DNA of 50,594 bases from positions 1 to 50,594 of the forward strand of contig CALVYR010000004.1 in NCBI GenBank assembly GCA_944372325.1. Direction: 5' to 3'. Made by a program: the position numbers and the translations under genes. The notes beneath the pieces were generated by a model that was given only the letters and a program-made list of their open reading frames with translations, was not told where the DNA came from and did no database searches. This stretch comes from an uncultured Clostridia bacterium. GTDB taxonomy: Bacteria > Bacillota > Clostridia > Christensenellales > UBA1242. Numbering within the stretch: the first letter of the stretch is position 1; each line of letters begins with the position of its first letter. Positions 42,119 to 50,345 of the stretch are shown here, in pieces.

Positions 42119-44320
42119 TTGTTTGCTGAAGTTATTGTAGATATTTTAAATTCAGAAACAGATAAGGTTTTTGATTATATCATACCAGATAATTTAAATA
42201 TTAAAGAAGGCACAAGAGTTCTTGTGCCTTTTGGTAATAGAAAAATTGAAGGTTATGTTATAAAAATAAAAAATAGTTCTAGCTTAACCTCTGACAAATT
42301 AAAAGAAATAATAAGACCAATAGATAACTTTGTTGCTATACTTCCGGAAATGCTAAAACTCAAAGATTTCATGATAAGGAGGTATAATCTTAGAGCGAGT
42401 GATGTTTTAAGGCTTTTTATACCTGCAGAAATGAGAACAGGAAAAGTAAAACCAATTATTAGGACTTTTTGTAAATTAAATAAAGATTTCGATATAGAAA
42501 GTTTTGCTTTGACGCTAAAGAAAAATGCGATAAAACAAATGGAATTAATTTTGTTTTTGCGTGAAAATGAAGTTTCAGATATAGCACTTTTAAATAAGGA
42601 GTTCGGACCTCAAGCTGTAAAAAAATTTATTAATTTAGGTATACTACAATCCTATCAAGAGGAAGTGGATAGAAAACCTGAAATAAAACTTGAGGAAAAG
42701 GAGAAATTTGTTCATACTCCAGAGCAACAGAGGGCTATAAATAGTATAAATTTACAGGAAAATAACACATATCTTTTACATGGTGTTACCGGAAGTGGTA
42801 AAACAGAAGTTTACATGACTTTGATAGAAAAGGTTTTGTCTGAGGGTAAAACTGCCATTATGTTGGTTCCAGAAATATCTTTGACGCCTCAGATTATGTA
42901 TAATTTTAAAAACAGATTTGGTGAAAATGTAGCTCTTTTGCATAGTGGACTATCCGCAGGTGAGCGCTATGATGAGTGGAGAAGGTTAAGAAATGGTAAG
43001 GCAAAAGTTGCAGTTGGGGCAAGGTCAGCTATATTTGCTCCTCTTGAAAATGTAGGTATAATTATAATAGATGAGGAACATGATTCTTCTTATAGTAGTG
43101 AGTCTAATCCCAGATACAAAACTTCTGAAGTGGCCGATTTTAGAGCTAAATATAATAAATGTCCGTTACTTCTTGGCAGTGCAACGCCAAGCATAGGTTC
43201 TTATTATAATACGCAAATTGGATTATATAAACTTTTGGAGCTTCCAACTAGGGCGAATGGAAAAGAAATGCCTAAAATACAAATTGTAGATATGTTAAGT
43301 GAAATAAGAAATGGGAATATGGGCATTTTTTCAAATATATTAAAGGGCGAACTCATAAATTGCATGCAAGAAAAAAAACAAGCAATGTTGTTTCTAAATA
43401 GGCGAGGATACACCTCATTTATGATGTGTAGAAATTGTGGCTATGTTGCTAAGTGTACAGATTGTGATGTTTCCTTAGTATACCATAAATATGAAGAGAA
43501 GTTAAAATGTCATTATTGTGGAAAAAGATTTAAGGCACTTACAAAATGTCCTGAATGTGGAAGCTCAGAGATCAAACAGGGCGCAATTGGAACACAGAGA
43601 GTTGTAGATGAATTAAAATCAATTTTTCCTGGTGTAAAAATTTTACGCATGGATAACGATACAACAAAAACTAAAAATTCGCATCAAAAAATTCTTGAGG
43701 AGTTTTCTCATTCACATCCAGCAATATTGGTAGGAACTCAGATGATTGCAAAAGGTCACGATTTTCCAGATGTAACCCTTGTTGGAATAATTGATGCTGA
43801 TCAAAGTTTGTATCAATCTGATTATCGTAGCCCTGAACGAGCATTTGCGCTAATTACCCAAGTAAGTGGTAGGGCAGGTAGAAAAGATTTAGAGGGAAAG
43901 GTGATTTTGCAAACTTATAATCCTAGACATTATGTATATAAATTTGCTTCAAATTATAACTATAAAGCTTTTTATGATAAGGAAATAAATTTAAGAGAAA
44001 CAACAAAATTTCCTCCATTTACAACTATTGTCAGAATTCTTGTTAGTAGTGAAAAGGAAGAGATTGCTAGAAGTGTGATTCGAGAGGTTTACAATAAACT
44101 TGCTGATGTTTATAATGATTTTAAAGATGATTTTTATTACTTCAATGCTATGAAAGCACCAGTTGGTAAAATAAAAAACAAAATAAGATATCAAATATTA
44201 ATGAGGTTTACAAAATCTAAAGAAAGTGATATAATGACAAAGATATATGAGGTGACAGATGAAAACAAAGGCGCTAAGGTAAGCATTTTTGTTGAAATTG
44301 ACCCGCAGAACTTAAGTTAG
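42119..44320 (+). CDS. priA: Primosomal helicase PriA
   Basis: This DNA helicase restarts stalled replication forks. I choose the TTG at 42119 (733 residues), five bases after GGAGG, which places FAEVIVDIL at the usual PriA N-terminus; an ATG at 42104 lacks a ribosome site. Walker A is GVTGSGKTEVYM and the DEAH-type box is IDEEHDSSY. Zinc ligands form paired cysteine motifs from CRNCGY to CPECGS. Helicase motifs V and VI include SGRAGR. It starts the priA-def-fmt run. Confidence 0.95.
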   Translation: MFAEVIVDILNSETDKVFDYIIPDNLNIKEGTRVLVPFGNRKIEGYVIKIKNSSSLTSDKLKEIIRPIDNFVAILPEMLKLKDFMIRRYNLRASDVLRLFIPAEMRTGKVKPIIRTFCKLNKDFDIESFALTLKKNAIKQMELILFLRENEVSDIALLNKEFGPQAVKKFINLGILQSYQEEVDRKPEIKLEEKEKFVHTPEQQRAINSINLQENNTYLLHGVTGSGKTEVYMTLIEKVLSEGKTAIMLVPEISLTPQIMYNFKNRFGENVALLHSGLSAGERYDEWRRLRNGKAKVAVGARSAIFAPLENVGIIIIDEEHDSSYSSESNPRYKTSEVADFRAKYNKCPLLLGSATPSIGSYYNTQIGLYKLLELPTRANGKEMPKIQIVDMLSEIRNGNMGIFSNILKGELINCMQEKKQAMLFLNRRGYTSFMMCRNCGYVAKCTDCDVSLVYHKYEEKLKCHYCGKRFKALTKCPECGSSEIKQGAIGTQRVVDELKSIFPGVKILRMDNDTTKTKNSHQKILEEFSHSHPAILVGTQMIAKGHDFPDVTLVGIIDADQSLYQSDYRSPERAFALITQVSGRAGRKDLEGKVILQTYNPRHYVYKFASNYNYKAFYDKEINLRETTKFPPFTTIVRILVSSEKEEIARSVIREVYNKLADVYNDFKDDFYYFNAMKAPVGKIKNKIRYQILMRFTKSKESDIMTKIYEVTDENKGAKVSIFVEIDPQNLS

Positions 44321-44329
44321 GAGAAAAAA

Positions 44330-44785
44330 ATGGCAACTAGAAAAATTTTAAAAATTGGTGATGAAACTTTGCGTAAAATTTCTAAGCCTGTAACAAAATT
44401 TGATGAAGGGCTTTGGGAGCTTTTAGATGATATGCGTGAAACTATGTACAAAAACGATGGGGCAGGCCTTGCTGCTCCTCAAGTGGGTGTTTTAAAGCGT
44501 GCAGTTGTGATGGATATAAATAATATGTATATAGAGCTAATAAACCCAGAAATAATAGAACAAAGTGGAGAAGATATTGCCAAAGAAGGTTGTTTAAGTG
44601 TTGGTGGAATACAAGAGTATGTTAAAAGGCCTAAAAAAGTCACAGTTAAAGCGCAGGATAGATACGGCTATGAATTTACGCTCACTGGAGAAAAATATTT
44701 GGCAAGATGTATTTGTCATGAAACTGACCATTTAAATGGAATATTATTTGTTGATAAAGTAGAAAAAGGATATAAAGAAGAGTGA
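44330..44785 (+). CDS. def: Peptide deformylase
   Basis: This 151-residue metalloenzyme removes formyl from nascent protein N-termini. Its three motifs are complete: GAGLAAPQVG (44-53), EGCLSVGG (metal ligand Cys88) and CHETDHLNG (His130, Glu131, His134). The ribosome site is AGGAG. Its stop overlaps the GTG start of fmt (GTGA), coupling removal and addition of the formyl group. Confidence 0.97.
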   Translation: MATRKILKIGDETLRKISKPVTKFDEGLWELLDDMRETMYKNDGAGLAAPQVGVLKRAVVMDINNMYIELINPEIIEQSGEDIAKEGCLSVGGIQEYVKRPKKVTVKAQDRYGYEFTLTGEKYLARCICHETDHLNGILFVDKVEKGYKEE

Positions 44786-45687
44786 AAATAGTTTTTTTAG
44801 GTACATCAAATTTTTCAGTAGCTTGTTTGGAAGCTTTGCTAAAATCTAAGCATGAGGTTTTAGCTGTTGTCTGTCAACCAGATAAGCCAAGCGGAAGAGG
44901 AAATAAACTCACTTCGCCACCAATTAAAACTTTTGCTTCTGAGCATAACATTAAAGTGCTACAATTTAATAAAATAAGGCTAGATGGAGTAGTGCCTTTA
45001 AAGGCTTTAAAACCAGATGCTTTAGTAGTGGCGGCCTATGGACAAATACTTAGCCAGGAGATATTAGATATAGCTTTGCCAATAAATGTTCATGGCTCGT
45101 TGCTACCAAAATATAGAGGGGCTTCACCAATACAAACGGCATTAATTAATGGTGACACAGAAACTGGTATTACAATTATGAAAATGGTCTATGAGGTTGA
45201 TGCTGGAGATATTCTTCTGCAAGAGAAACTAAATATTCTTCCTGATGATAATGCTGAAACACTTTTTGAGAAGATGGGTAAATTAGGTGGAAAACTTATT
45301 GTTGAAGCACTTGATAAGATTGAACTCGGTGAGGCTAAATTTATTCCACAGGATAACTCTAAAGCTACATTTACTAAAATGCTTACTAAAGAAAGCGCGA
45401 AAATAGATTTTAATGATACTGCAAAAAACATTGTAAATAAGGTTAGGGGATATTATAAAAACCCAACTGCTTACTTTGTTCATAATAATGAAAAGTTTAA
45501 AGTCTTTAAAGCGGAGGAAAGGAAAAATCTTACTAAACTTTTAAATGGACATATAATATCTGCAAATTCAAAAGATGGGCTTGTTATAAAGTGTCAGGAC
45601 GGGGCAGTTGAAATTTTAGAGCTTCAGGCGCCAAATTCAAAAAAAATGACTGCAAAAGCTTATCTAAATGGTAAAAAATTTGAATAA
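44782..45687 (+). CDS. fmt: Methionyl-tRNA formyltransferase
   Basis: This 301-residue enzyme formylates initiator Met-tRNA using 10-formyl-tetrahydrofolate. The signature NVHGSLLPKYRGASPI carries the catalytic Asn and His, EVDAGDIL supplies the catalytic Asp, and a C-terminal OB-like tRNA-binding domain follows. The start is GTG within the def stop. In Bacillus rsmB comes next; here the rsgA promoter region begins immediately at the fmt stop. Confidence 0.96.
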   Translation: MKIVFLGTSNFSVACLEALLKSKHEVLAVVCQPDKPSGRGNKLTSPPIKTFASEHNIKVLQFNKIRLDGVVPLKALKPDALVVAAYGQILSQEILDIALPINVHGSLLPKYRGASPIQTALINGDTETGITIMKMVYEVDAGDILLQEKLNILPDDNAETLFEKMGKLGGKLIVEALDKIELGEAKFIPQDNSKATFTKMLTKESAKIDFNDTAKNIVNKVRGYYKNPTAYFVHNNEKFKVFKAEERKNLTKLLNGHIISANSKDGLVIKCQDGAVEILELQAPNSKKMTAKAYLNGKKFE

Positions 45688-45707
45688 TACACAAAATATA
45701 GTATTAT
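45680..45707 (+). promoter_or_regulatory. Promoter of rsgA-rpe
   Basis: TTGAAT (45680-45685), a 16-base spacer and TATTAT (45702-45707) overlap the fmt stop codon. The -10 lies inside the palindrome 45701-45722. Confidence 0.55.
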
Positions 45708-45722
45708 GCAAATGCATAATAC
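45701..45722. promoter_or_regulatory. Palindromic operator-like site before rsgA
   Basis: GTATTATGCA and TGCATAATAC are perfect 10-bp arms around AA. The direct repeat AATACACAAAATAT (45686-45699) / AATACACAATATGG (45719-45732) flanks it. The site covers the predicted -10 and start of transcription, where a repressor would act. No regulator is identified. Confidence 0.45.
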
Positions 45723-45734
45723 ACAATATGGCTT

Positions 45735-46595
45735 ATGAAAGAGGGATTGGTAATAAAAAAACTTGCGAATAAGTTTTGGGTAAAATCGGATGATTTTACT
45801 TATGTTTGCTCGCCCAAAGGAACTTTAAAAGCTAATGGCATATTTGTTGGTGACAGGGTTTTAATTGATGAAAAACTAAGTCATTTAATAAAGGTTTTAG
45901 ATAGAACCTCACTTTTAATTCGTCCACCAGTAGCAAACATAGAGCAAATTATAATAGTTATATCTCCTCTTCCAAAACCAGATTTTACTATTGTAGATAA
46001 ATTAATTCTGTTTTGTTTTGCTTATGGTATTAAGCCAATACTCTGCATAAATAAGTTAGATTTGGCAGACAAAAAATTTTTAGAATATATTCAATTTGCA
46101 TATAAAGATGTTTTAAATATTATAAAGGTGTGTGCAAAAACAGGTGATGTAAGAGAACTAAAAGCTGTGTTAAAAAATAAAATTTCTGCTTTTGCTGGTC
46201 AATCTGCAGTAGGGAAATCTGCACTTACTAAAATAATCTTACCTAATGCTGAAGTTGAAATTGGTGAACTTTCAAAAATAGAGAGAGGGAAACATACTAC
46301 TAGACACACTGAATTATTTGAGTTAGATAAAAATTCTTATTTAGCAGATACTTCAGGCTTTACTTCGCTTGATGAAAGGCTTTTGCCAATAAGTTACTTT
46401 GAATTGCCTGCTTATTATCCAGATTATCTAGCTTATCTTGAGGGCTGTAAATATCGTTCTTGCACACATACTAATGAAAATAAATGTGCTGTCAAAGATG
46501 CAGTTGAAGCCAAACTATTAGATAAAGGTAGATATGATAGATATAAAACAATTTTTGAAGTTTTAAAAAAGGAGTGGCAAAAAAATCATGGTTAA
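45735..46595 (+). CDS. rsgA: Ribosome small subunit GTPase RsgA
   Basis: This 286-residue circularly permuted GTPase assists 30S maturation. An N-terminal OB fold is followed by the permuted order G4 (INKLDL), G1 (GQSAVGKSAL) and G3 (DTSGFTS). The zinc finger is CKYRSCTHTNENKC. The ATG has no evident Shine-Dalgarno sequence and would have a leader of about 20 bases. It overlaps rpe by eight bases, as in the conserved rsgA-rpe pair. Confidence 0.94.
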   Translation: MKEGLVIKKLANKFWVKSDDFTYVCSPKGTLKANGIFVGDRVLIDEKLSHLIKVLDRTSLLIRPPVANIEQIIIVISPLPKPDFTIVDKLILFCFAYGIKPILCINKLDLADKKFLEYIQFAYKDVLNIIKVCAKTGDVRELKAVLKNKISAFAGQSAVGKSALTKIILPNAEVEIGELSKIERGKHTTRHTELFELDKNSYLADTSGFTSLDERLLPISYFELPAYYPDYLAYLEGCKYRSCTHTNENKCAVKDAVEAKLLDKGRYDRYKTIFEVLKKEWQKNHG

Positions 46596-47232
46596 AATTG
46601 CACCATCAACAGACCCTGCAAAAAGTTTGGAAGATCTTATTGATTACATCAAGCAAATCGAGCATCTTGCTCATTTTCTTCATGTTGACATAATGAACTC
46701 AAACTTTGTTCAAAAAACTAATTATGACCACACCTTTGTAAAATATATAAATGATAACACTGCGCTTATGCTTGATGTTCACTTAATGGTTGAAAGTCCT
46801 GAAGTAGTCAAGTATATTGAAGCTGGAGCTAATATAGTAACTGTGCACTATGAAGCTTTTAAAAGTAATAGAGAACTAATAAAAACCTTAAAGCTTATTA
46901 GAAAAAACAAAACGCTTGTAGGTTTAAGCGTAAAGCCAAACACAAATTTATCCGATATTTTTCCATATTTAGAGCTTTGCGATATTATTCTTGTTATGAG
47001 TGTTGAGCCTGGAAGTAGTGGCCAAAAATTTTTGGAACAAACTTATGATAGAGTTAAAACTTTAAAAGCTGAAATAGGAAATAGAAATATTCAAATTGAA
47101 GTTGATGGTGGCATAACTCCAGAAATTGCATCTAACCTCTCAAAATGTGGTGCAGATATATTGGTTAGCGGTAGCTATGTTTATTCAAGCGATAACAAAG
47201 CAGAAGCAATAGAAGCTTTAATTAAATCTTAA
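46588..47232 (+). CDS. rpe: Ribulose-phosphate 3-epimerase
   Basis: This 214-residue TIM-barrel epimerase of the pentose phosphate pathway interconverts ribulose-5-P and xylulose-5-P. Metal and catalytic residues are visible in HVDIM (His, Asp), VHLMVE (His) and EVDGGI (Asp). The usual MDG after the first motif reads MNS, a variation outside the catalytic pair. AAGGAG lies before the ATG, inside rsgA. The thiN gene that normally follows is absent. Confidence 0.93.
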   Translation: MVKIAPSTDPAKSLEDLIDYIKQIEHLAHFLHVDIMNSNFVQKTNYDHTFVKYINDNTALMLDVHLMVESPEVVKYIEAGANIVTVHYEAFKSNRELIKTLKLIRKNKTLVGLSVKPNTNLSDIFPYLELCDIILVMSVEPGSSGQKFLEQTYDRVKTLKAEIGNRNIQIEVDGGITPEIASNLSKCGADILVSGSYVYSSDNKAEAIEALIKS

Positions 47233-47246
47233 TAGTTTTATATTTT

Positions 47247-47777
47247 ATGTTTACTTTTAAAAGAATTGTAAAAACTAAAAGCATGATTAGAAAATTGCTT
47301 TTAGTTTTTTTATTTATTTGTTTATGTTTTATGTCTGCTTGTAGTGAAGTTATTCCTACAAGTGTATATTTTAAAAATTTAACCTCTGCAGGTTCAACCA
47401 ACTATACCTTTTCTGTTATTCACTTGCAAGATAAAACTATGCAAAACTTTTATACTGATATTTTTATAAAGACGGATAAAAACGATGTCACATTTTTTAT
47501 TAAGCTAGAGGGAAAGGATAGTGAGGAACTTCATATCACTGAAAGCCATACTTGGCAATCTTTAACTCAGCTTTTTAATAACCAAACTGAAACGAAGGTA
47601 AGTTTTCAAAAATATAAAGATAGCCATTCTAAAACATTCATAATAACTTGCAACAAAAATGTTAATTTTGCAATTAAAGGTGTGATTGGTGATTTAAATG
47701 ATAGTGGGTCAGCTCTTATAAACTTACACGATTCTTCTAAAGAATTTAAATTAAGTGTGAAAAAATCTTTAAATTAA
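47247..47777 (+). CDS. Small lipoprotein of unknown function
   Basis: The product is up to 176 residues. A lipobox (FMSAC) follows a hydrophobic stretch. An internal ATG at 47283 (MIRKLLLVF) would give a more typical 20-residue signal. Neither start has a ribosome site, so translation may be coupled to rpe. The mature part is beta-strand-like, with alternating hydrophobic residues and many Thr, Ser and Asn, and matches no family I know. It occupies the place of thiN downstream of rpe. Confidence 0.7.
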   Translation: MFTFKRIVKTKSMIRKLLLVFLFICLCFMSACSEVIPTSVYFKNLTSAGSTNYTFSVIHLQDKTMQNFYTDIFIKTDKNDVTFFIKLEGKDSEELHITESHTWQSLTQLFNNQTETKVSFQKYKDSHSKTFIITCNKNVNFAIKGVIGDLNDSGSALINLHDSSKEFKLSVKKSLN

Positions 47778-47806
47778 TTGATTTGATTTAATTTAAATGA
47801 TATACT
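47778..47806 (+). promoter_or_regulatory. Promoter of the ABC-like gene
   Basis: TTGATT (47778-47783), an exact 17-base spacer and TATACT (47801-47806) lie upstream. The -10 overlaps the upstream-most ATG (47797), so that ATG cannot be the translation start if this promoter is used. The ATG at 47824 is favoured. Confidence 0.6.
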
Positions 47807-47823
47807 CTAATTTAGAGGTAAAT

Positions 47824-48483
47824 ATGATTTTAGTTAAAAACTTGTATTTAAAATATATTCGTGAGTATTTTGCTCTTTATGATATAAATTTAAGCATTGA
47901 AGATGGCGAAAAGGTAGCCTTAGTGGGTGAGGAGCATAGCGGAAAAACTAGCTTATTAAGAATTCTCGCTAAACTTGAAAGGCCTTCAAAAGGTGAGGTT
48001 TATATTAAGGATATCCCTATTAAAAAACTTAATTTTAAATTTGATATAAGCGCAGGATATCTTCCAGCTAGTCCAGTTTTCTTTGAGAAAAAAACTGTAT
48101 ATGAAAATTTTAAATATATTTTAAAATATCAAAAATTAAACGAGGCAGATTTAGAGAATAAGATAAATGACGCTCTAATAAATTTTAATATAGAGGTTTT
48201 AAAAGATAAACAAGTTAAAGAGTTGACTCTTTATGAAAAATATCTAATTTCCATTGTTAGGCTTTCATTTAGAAGTTTGGATCTAGTTATGATAGATAAC
48301 ATTTTTGATGCACTAAATGATGAAGAAAAAGAAAAAATTGTTGCTTTAATTAAAGAACAATTTAGTGATAAAAAAATAACTTTAATTGTAGCAACTACAA
48401 GTGAAAAAATAGCTAAAGAGCTAGCAAATAGAAATATTTATTTCTCTAATGGTTCTATTGTCACTAAGGAAGAAAAGGCTTAA
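47824..48483 (+). CDS. ABC-ATPase-like protein with degenerate motifs
   Basis: From the ATG at 47824 (GAGGT ribosome site) the product is 219 residues. Walker A GEEHSGKT (35-42) is intact and the overall pattern is that of an ABC nucleotide-binding domain. However the Q-loop is LPASP (no Gln), the LSGGQ signature is replaced by LTLYEK, Walker B ends MIDN instead of DE, and the H-loop histidine is missing (VATTSEK). It may bind but probably not hydrolyse ATP in the normal dimer way. No permease gene is adjacent. Confidence 0.8.
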   Translation: MILVKNLYLKYIREYFALYDINLSIEDGEKVALVGEEHSGKTSLLRILAKLERPSKGEVYIKDIPIKKLNFKFDISAGYLPASPVFFEKKTVYENFKYILKYQKLNEADLENKINDALINFNIEVLKDKQVKELTLYEKYLISIVRLSFRSLDLVMIDNIFDALNDEEKEKIVALIKEQFSDKKITLIVATTSEKIAKELANRNIYFSNGSIVTKEEKA

Positions 48484-48791
48484 TCTTCTAACTCTTTTTT
48501 AGCGTAATAATCTTTAACAAGAACATATTGGCAACTACTACTTTGAGTGGTTGCTTTTTTCTTGCTTTTTGTAGGCTTTTGCAAGCTAGTTAAAAGGCCT
48601 AATATTTGACTAAGTTGAGGGTTACTGTTTGAATAACTTTTTAAAAGTTCTAGCGGGTTAAAATTACCACTTAAAATTGGCAAAAGTTTTTCTATATTAA
48701 AGTTATTTGTTTGATTTGTAGTTTCATTGTAAAAAACATTATCGTTAGGATAATAGTTTGGCGGTGGAGAGTTTCCATTATTATTAAACAT
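48480..48791 (-). CDS. Small Asn/Pro-rich protein of unknown function
   Basis: The product is 103 residues. The N-terminus is Asn/Pro/Tyr-rich and low in complexity (MFNNNGNSPPPNYYP). A central hydrophobic-helical part follows (NIEKLLPILSGNFNPLELLK, then LSQILGLLTSLQ), then a basic/Ser tail. There is no signal peptide or membrane helix and no recognised family. Its end overlaps the ABC-like gene by four bases; AAGGGG precedes the ATG. It is divergent from the next small gene across a palindromic region. Confidence 0.65.
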   Translation of the reverse strand: MFNNNGNSPPPNYYPNDNVFYNETTNQTNNFNIEKLLPILSGNFNPLELLKSYSNSNPQLSQILGLLTSLQKPTKSKKKATTQSSSCQYVLVKDYYAKKELED

Positions 48792-48820
48792 AAATTAAAC
48801 CCCTTTATATGTACATTAAT

Positions 48821-48838
48821 TTATATGCTTGCATATAA
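48821..48838. promoter_or_regulatory. Palindrome between divergent small genes
   Basis: TTATATGC-TT-GCATATAA is a perfect 8-bp palindrome in the 75-base gap between two divergent small genes. A TATAAT-like -10 (48834-48839) overlaps its right arm. It resembles the rsgA palindrome in form (TTAT...GC...GC...ATAA). An operator role is inference. Confidence 0.4.
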
Positions 48839-48866
48839 TAAATTAGTTCAAGAAAAGGAGATTAAA

Positions 48867-49136
48867 TTGAAAAGTTTATCTGAGTTTAGTGAGGAAAATG
48901 TAGAGGAAAAAAAGGAAGAAAATTTTAACGAAAGCAACTTAAAAGAAGCTTATGAAAAATATAAAGATATGCCTGAAGATGAACTTTTAAAAACGCTTTT
49001 TACTGAAGTGGATAAACAAAAGCAAAATGGTACATTTAATTTTGAAAATTTAAAAAGTTTAGTAGAAAGTATGGCTCCTATGCTTACAAGTGAGCAACTT
49101 AATAATATTAATGTCCTGCTTGAAAAAATGAGATAG
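48867..49136 (+). CDS. Small acidic helical protein of unknown function
   Basis: The product is 89 residues when started at the TTG behind AAAAGGAG; the longer frame from 48711 runs through the neighbour's promoter and is not credible. It is very acidic and helical, with YKDMPEDELLKTLFTEVDKQ, FENLKSLVESMAPMLTSEQL and a final LLEKMR. No signal peptide and no known domain are seen. It is 18 bases upstream of the protease gene and may be co-transcribed with it. Confidence 0.65.
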   Translation: MKSLSEFSEENVEEKKEENFNESNLKEAYEKYKDMPEDELLKTLFTEVDKQKQNGTFNFENLKSLVESMAPMLTSEQLNNINVLLEKMR

Positions 49137-49154
49137 TTTAAAAAAGGTCGGCAA

Positions 49155-50303
49155 ATGATAAATAGAAAGATAGATACAGAATTAAAAAAGATTATGACAT
49201 TAGAAAACATAAATAGAGATGTTAAGTGTTTAATCTATGTTCTTGGTTTTAATTCGAATTTAAAAAGAATAGAAGAGAGTGGGGTTAAAATAGAACAGAA
49301 ATTTCCATTTATAAATGCAGTAAGTGCAAGAGTTCCAGTGGGTTTAATAAATAAACTTTCTATGCAAAATTATATAGAATATATTTCTAGTCAAAGCAAA
49401 GTTGAAGCCTTAATGCACATAGCTAGAAAGGTGTTGAAAGTTAGTGAAAGCTCATATTCTGGAAATGAAATAGGTGTTGCATATATAGATACAGGCATAG
49501 CTCCACATCCAGATTTCAAACTTATAAAAAATAGAATTATTAAATTTGTTGACCTTATAAATGAAAAAGAATATCCATATGACGATAATGGACATGGCAC
49601 ATTTGTGGCAGGTGTAGGTTCGGGTAATGGTGCATTATCTGGTGGTAAGTATAAGGGTATAGCTCCAAATTCTAACATCATTTCAATAAAAGCCTTAGAT
49701 AAACATGGGGAGGCAAATGCCACAAAAATTTTGGAAGCAATGCAATGGGTATATGATAATCATTTAGATTATAACATAAAAGTTGTTTGCATGAGCTTTG
49801 GTAGTGAACCTTTAGGCTATAACGATCCAATCATGAAAGGGGCGGAAGCGCTTTGGAAAAAAGGAATTGTTATAGTGTCGGCGGCAGGAAATAGTGGGCC
49901 TGAATATCAAACAATTAAAAGCCCAGGTATAAGCCCTAGAATTATCACCGTGGGAGGAATGAACGATAATAGGTTTGATGATGAGTATAAAGAAGAGTTT
50001 TTTGAAATAGCTAATTTTTCTTCTCGAGGGCCTGCCTTCAATAAGTTTAAACCTGATATAGTAGCGCCATCTGTTGATATTAATTCTTGTTCAAATAAAG
50101 ATGGCTATACAAAACTTAGTGGCACAAGCGTTGCTACGCCCATGATAGCTGGGCTATGTGCCTTAGCCTTTGAAAAAAACAAGTATTTACGGCCAGACCA
50201 AATAAAGCGGGCACTGCTTGCTTGTTGTAATGGAATAACTTACAACAGAAATCTTGAGGGTTATGGGCTACCTAATCTAGAAAAATTTTTAAAATACATT
50301 TAA
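49155..50303 (+). CDS. Subtilisin-like serine protease (S8)
   Basis: The product is 382 residues. An I9-like propeptide segment (~20-90) is followed by the catalytic domain with Asp112 (YIDTGIAPHPD), His147 (GHGTFVAG), the oxyanion Asn in SAAGNSG and Ser325 (SGTSVATPMIAG). There is no signal peptide or anchor, so it should act in the cytoplasm, or in the mother cell during sporulation, as do AprX/Isp-type enzymes. The ribosome site is weak (AAAGGTCGG). A terminator follows. Confidence 0.9.
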   Translation: MINRKIDTELKKIMTLENINRDVKCLIYVLGFNSNLKRIEESGVKIEQKFPFINAVSARVPVGLINKLSMQNYIEYISSQSKVEALMHIARKVLKVSESSYSGNEIGVAYIDTGIAPHPDFKLIKNRIIKFVDLINEKEYPYDDNGHGTFVAGVGSGNGALSGGKYKGIAPNSNIISIKALDKHGEANATKILEAMQWVYDNHLDYNIKVVCMSFGSEPLGYNDPIMKGAEALWKKGIVIVSAAGNSGPEYQTIKSPGISPRIITVGGMNDNRFDDEYKEEFFEIANFSSRGPAFNKFKPDIVAPSVDINSCSNKDGYTKLSGTSVATPMIAGLCALAFEKNKYLRPDQIKRALLACCNGITYNRNLEGYGLPNLEKFLKYI

Positions 50304-50326
50304 ACAGAGTGTTTGCTCTGTTTTTT
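50302..50326 (+). terminator. Terminator after the protease gene
   Basis: AAACAGAG (50302-50309) and CTCTGTTT (50316-50323) are followed by a T-run. Confidence 0.85.
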
Positions 50327-50345
50327 AATTTTTTTCTAATTTTGC

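Noticed and set aside
48711-48866. Longer N-terminus for the small acidic protein from an ATG at 48711
   Set aside because: The extension overlaps the opposite gene's 5' end and the intergenic palindrome; the TTG at 48867 has a strong AAAAGGAG site.
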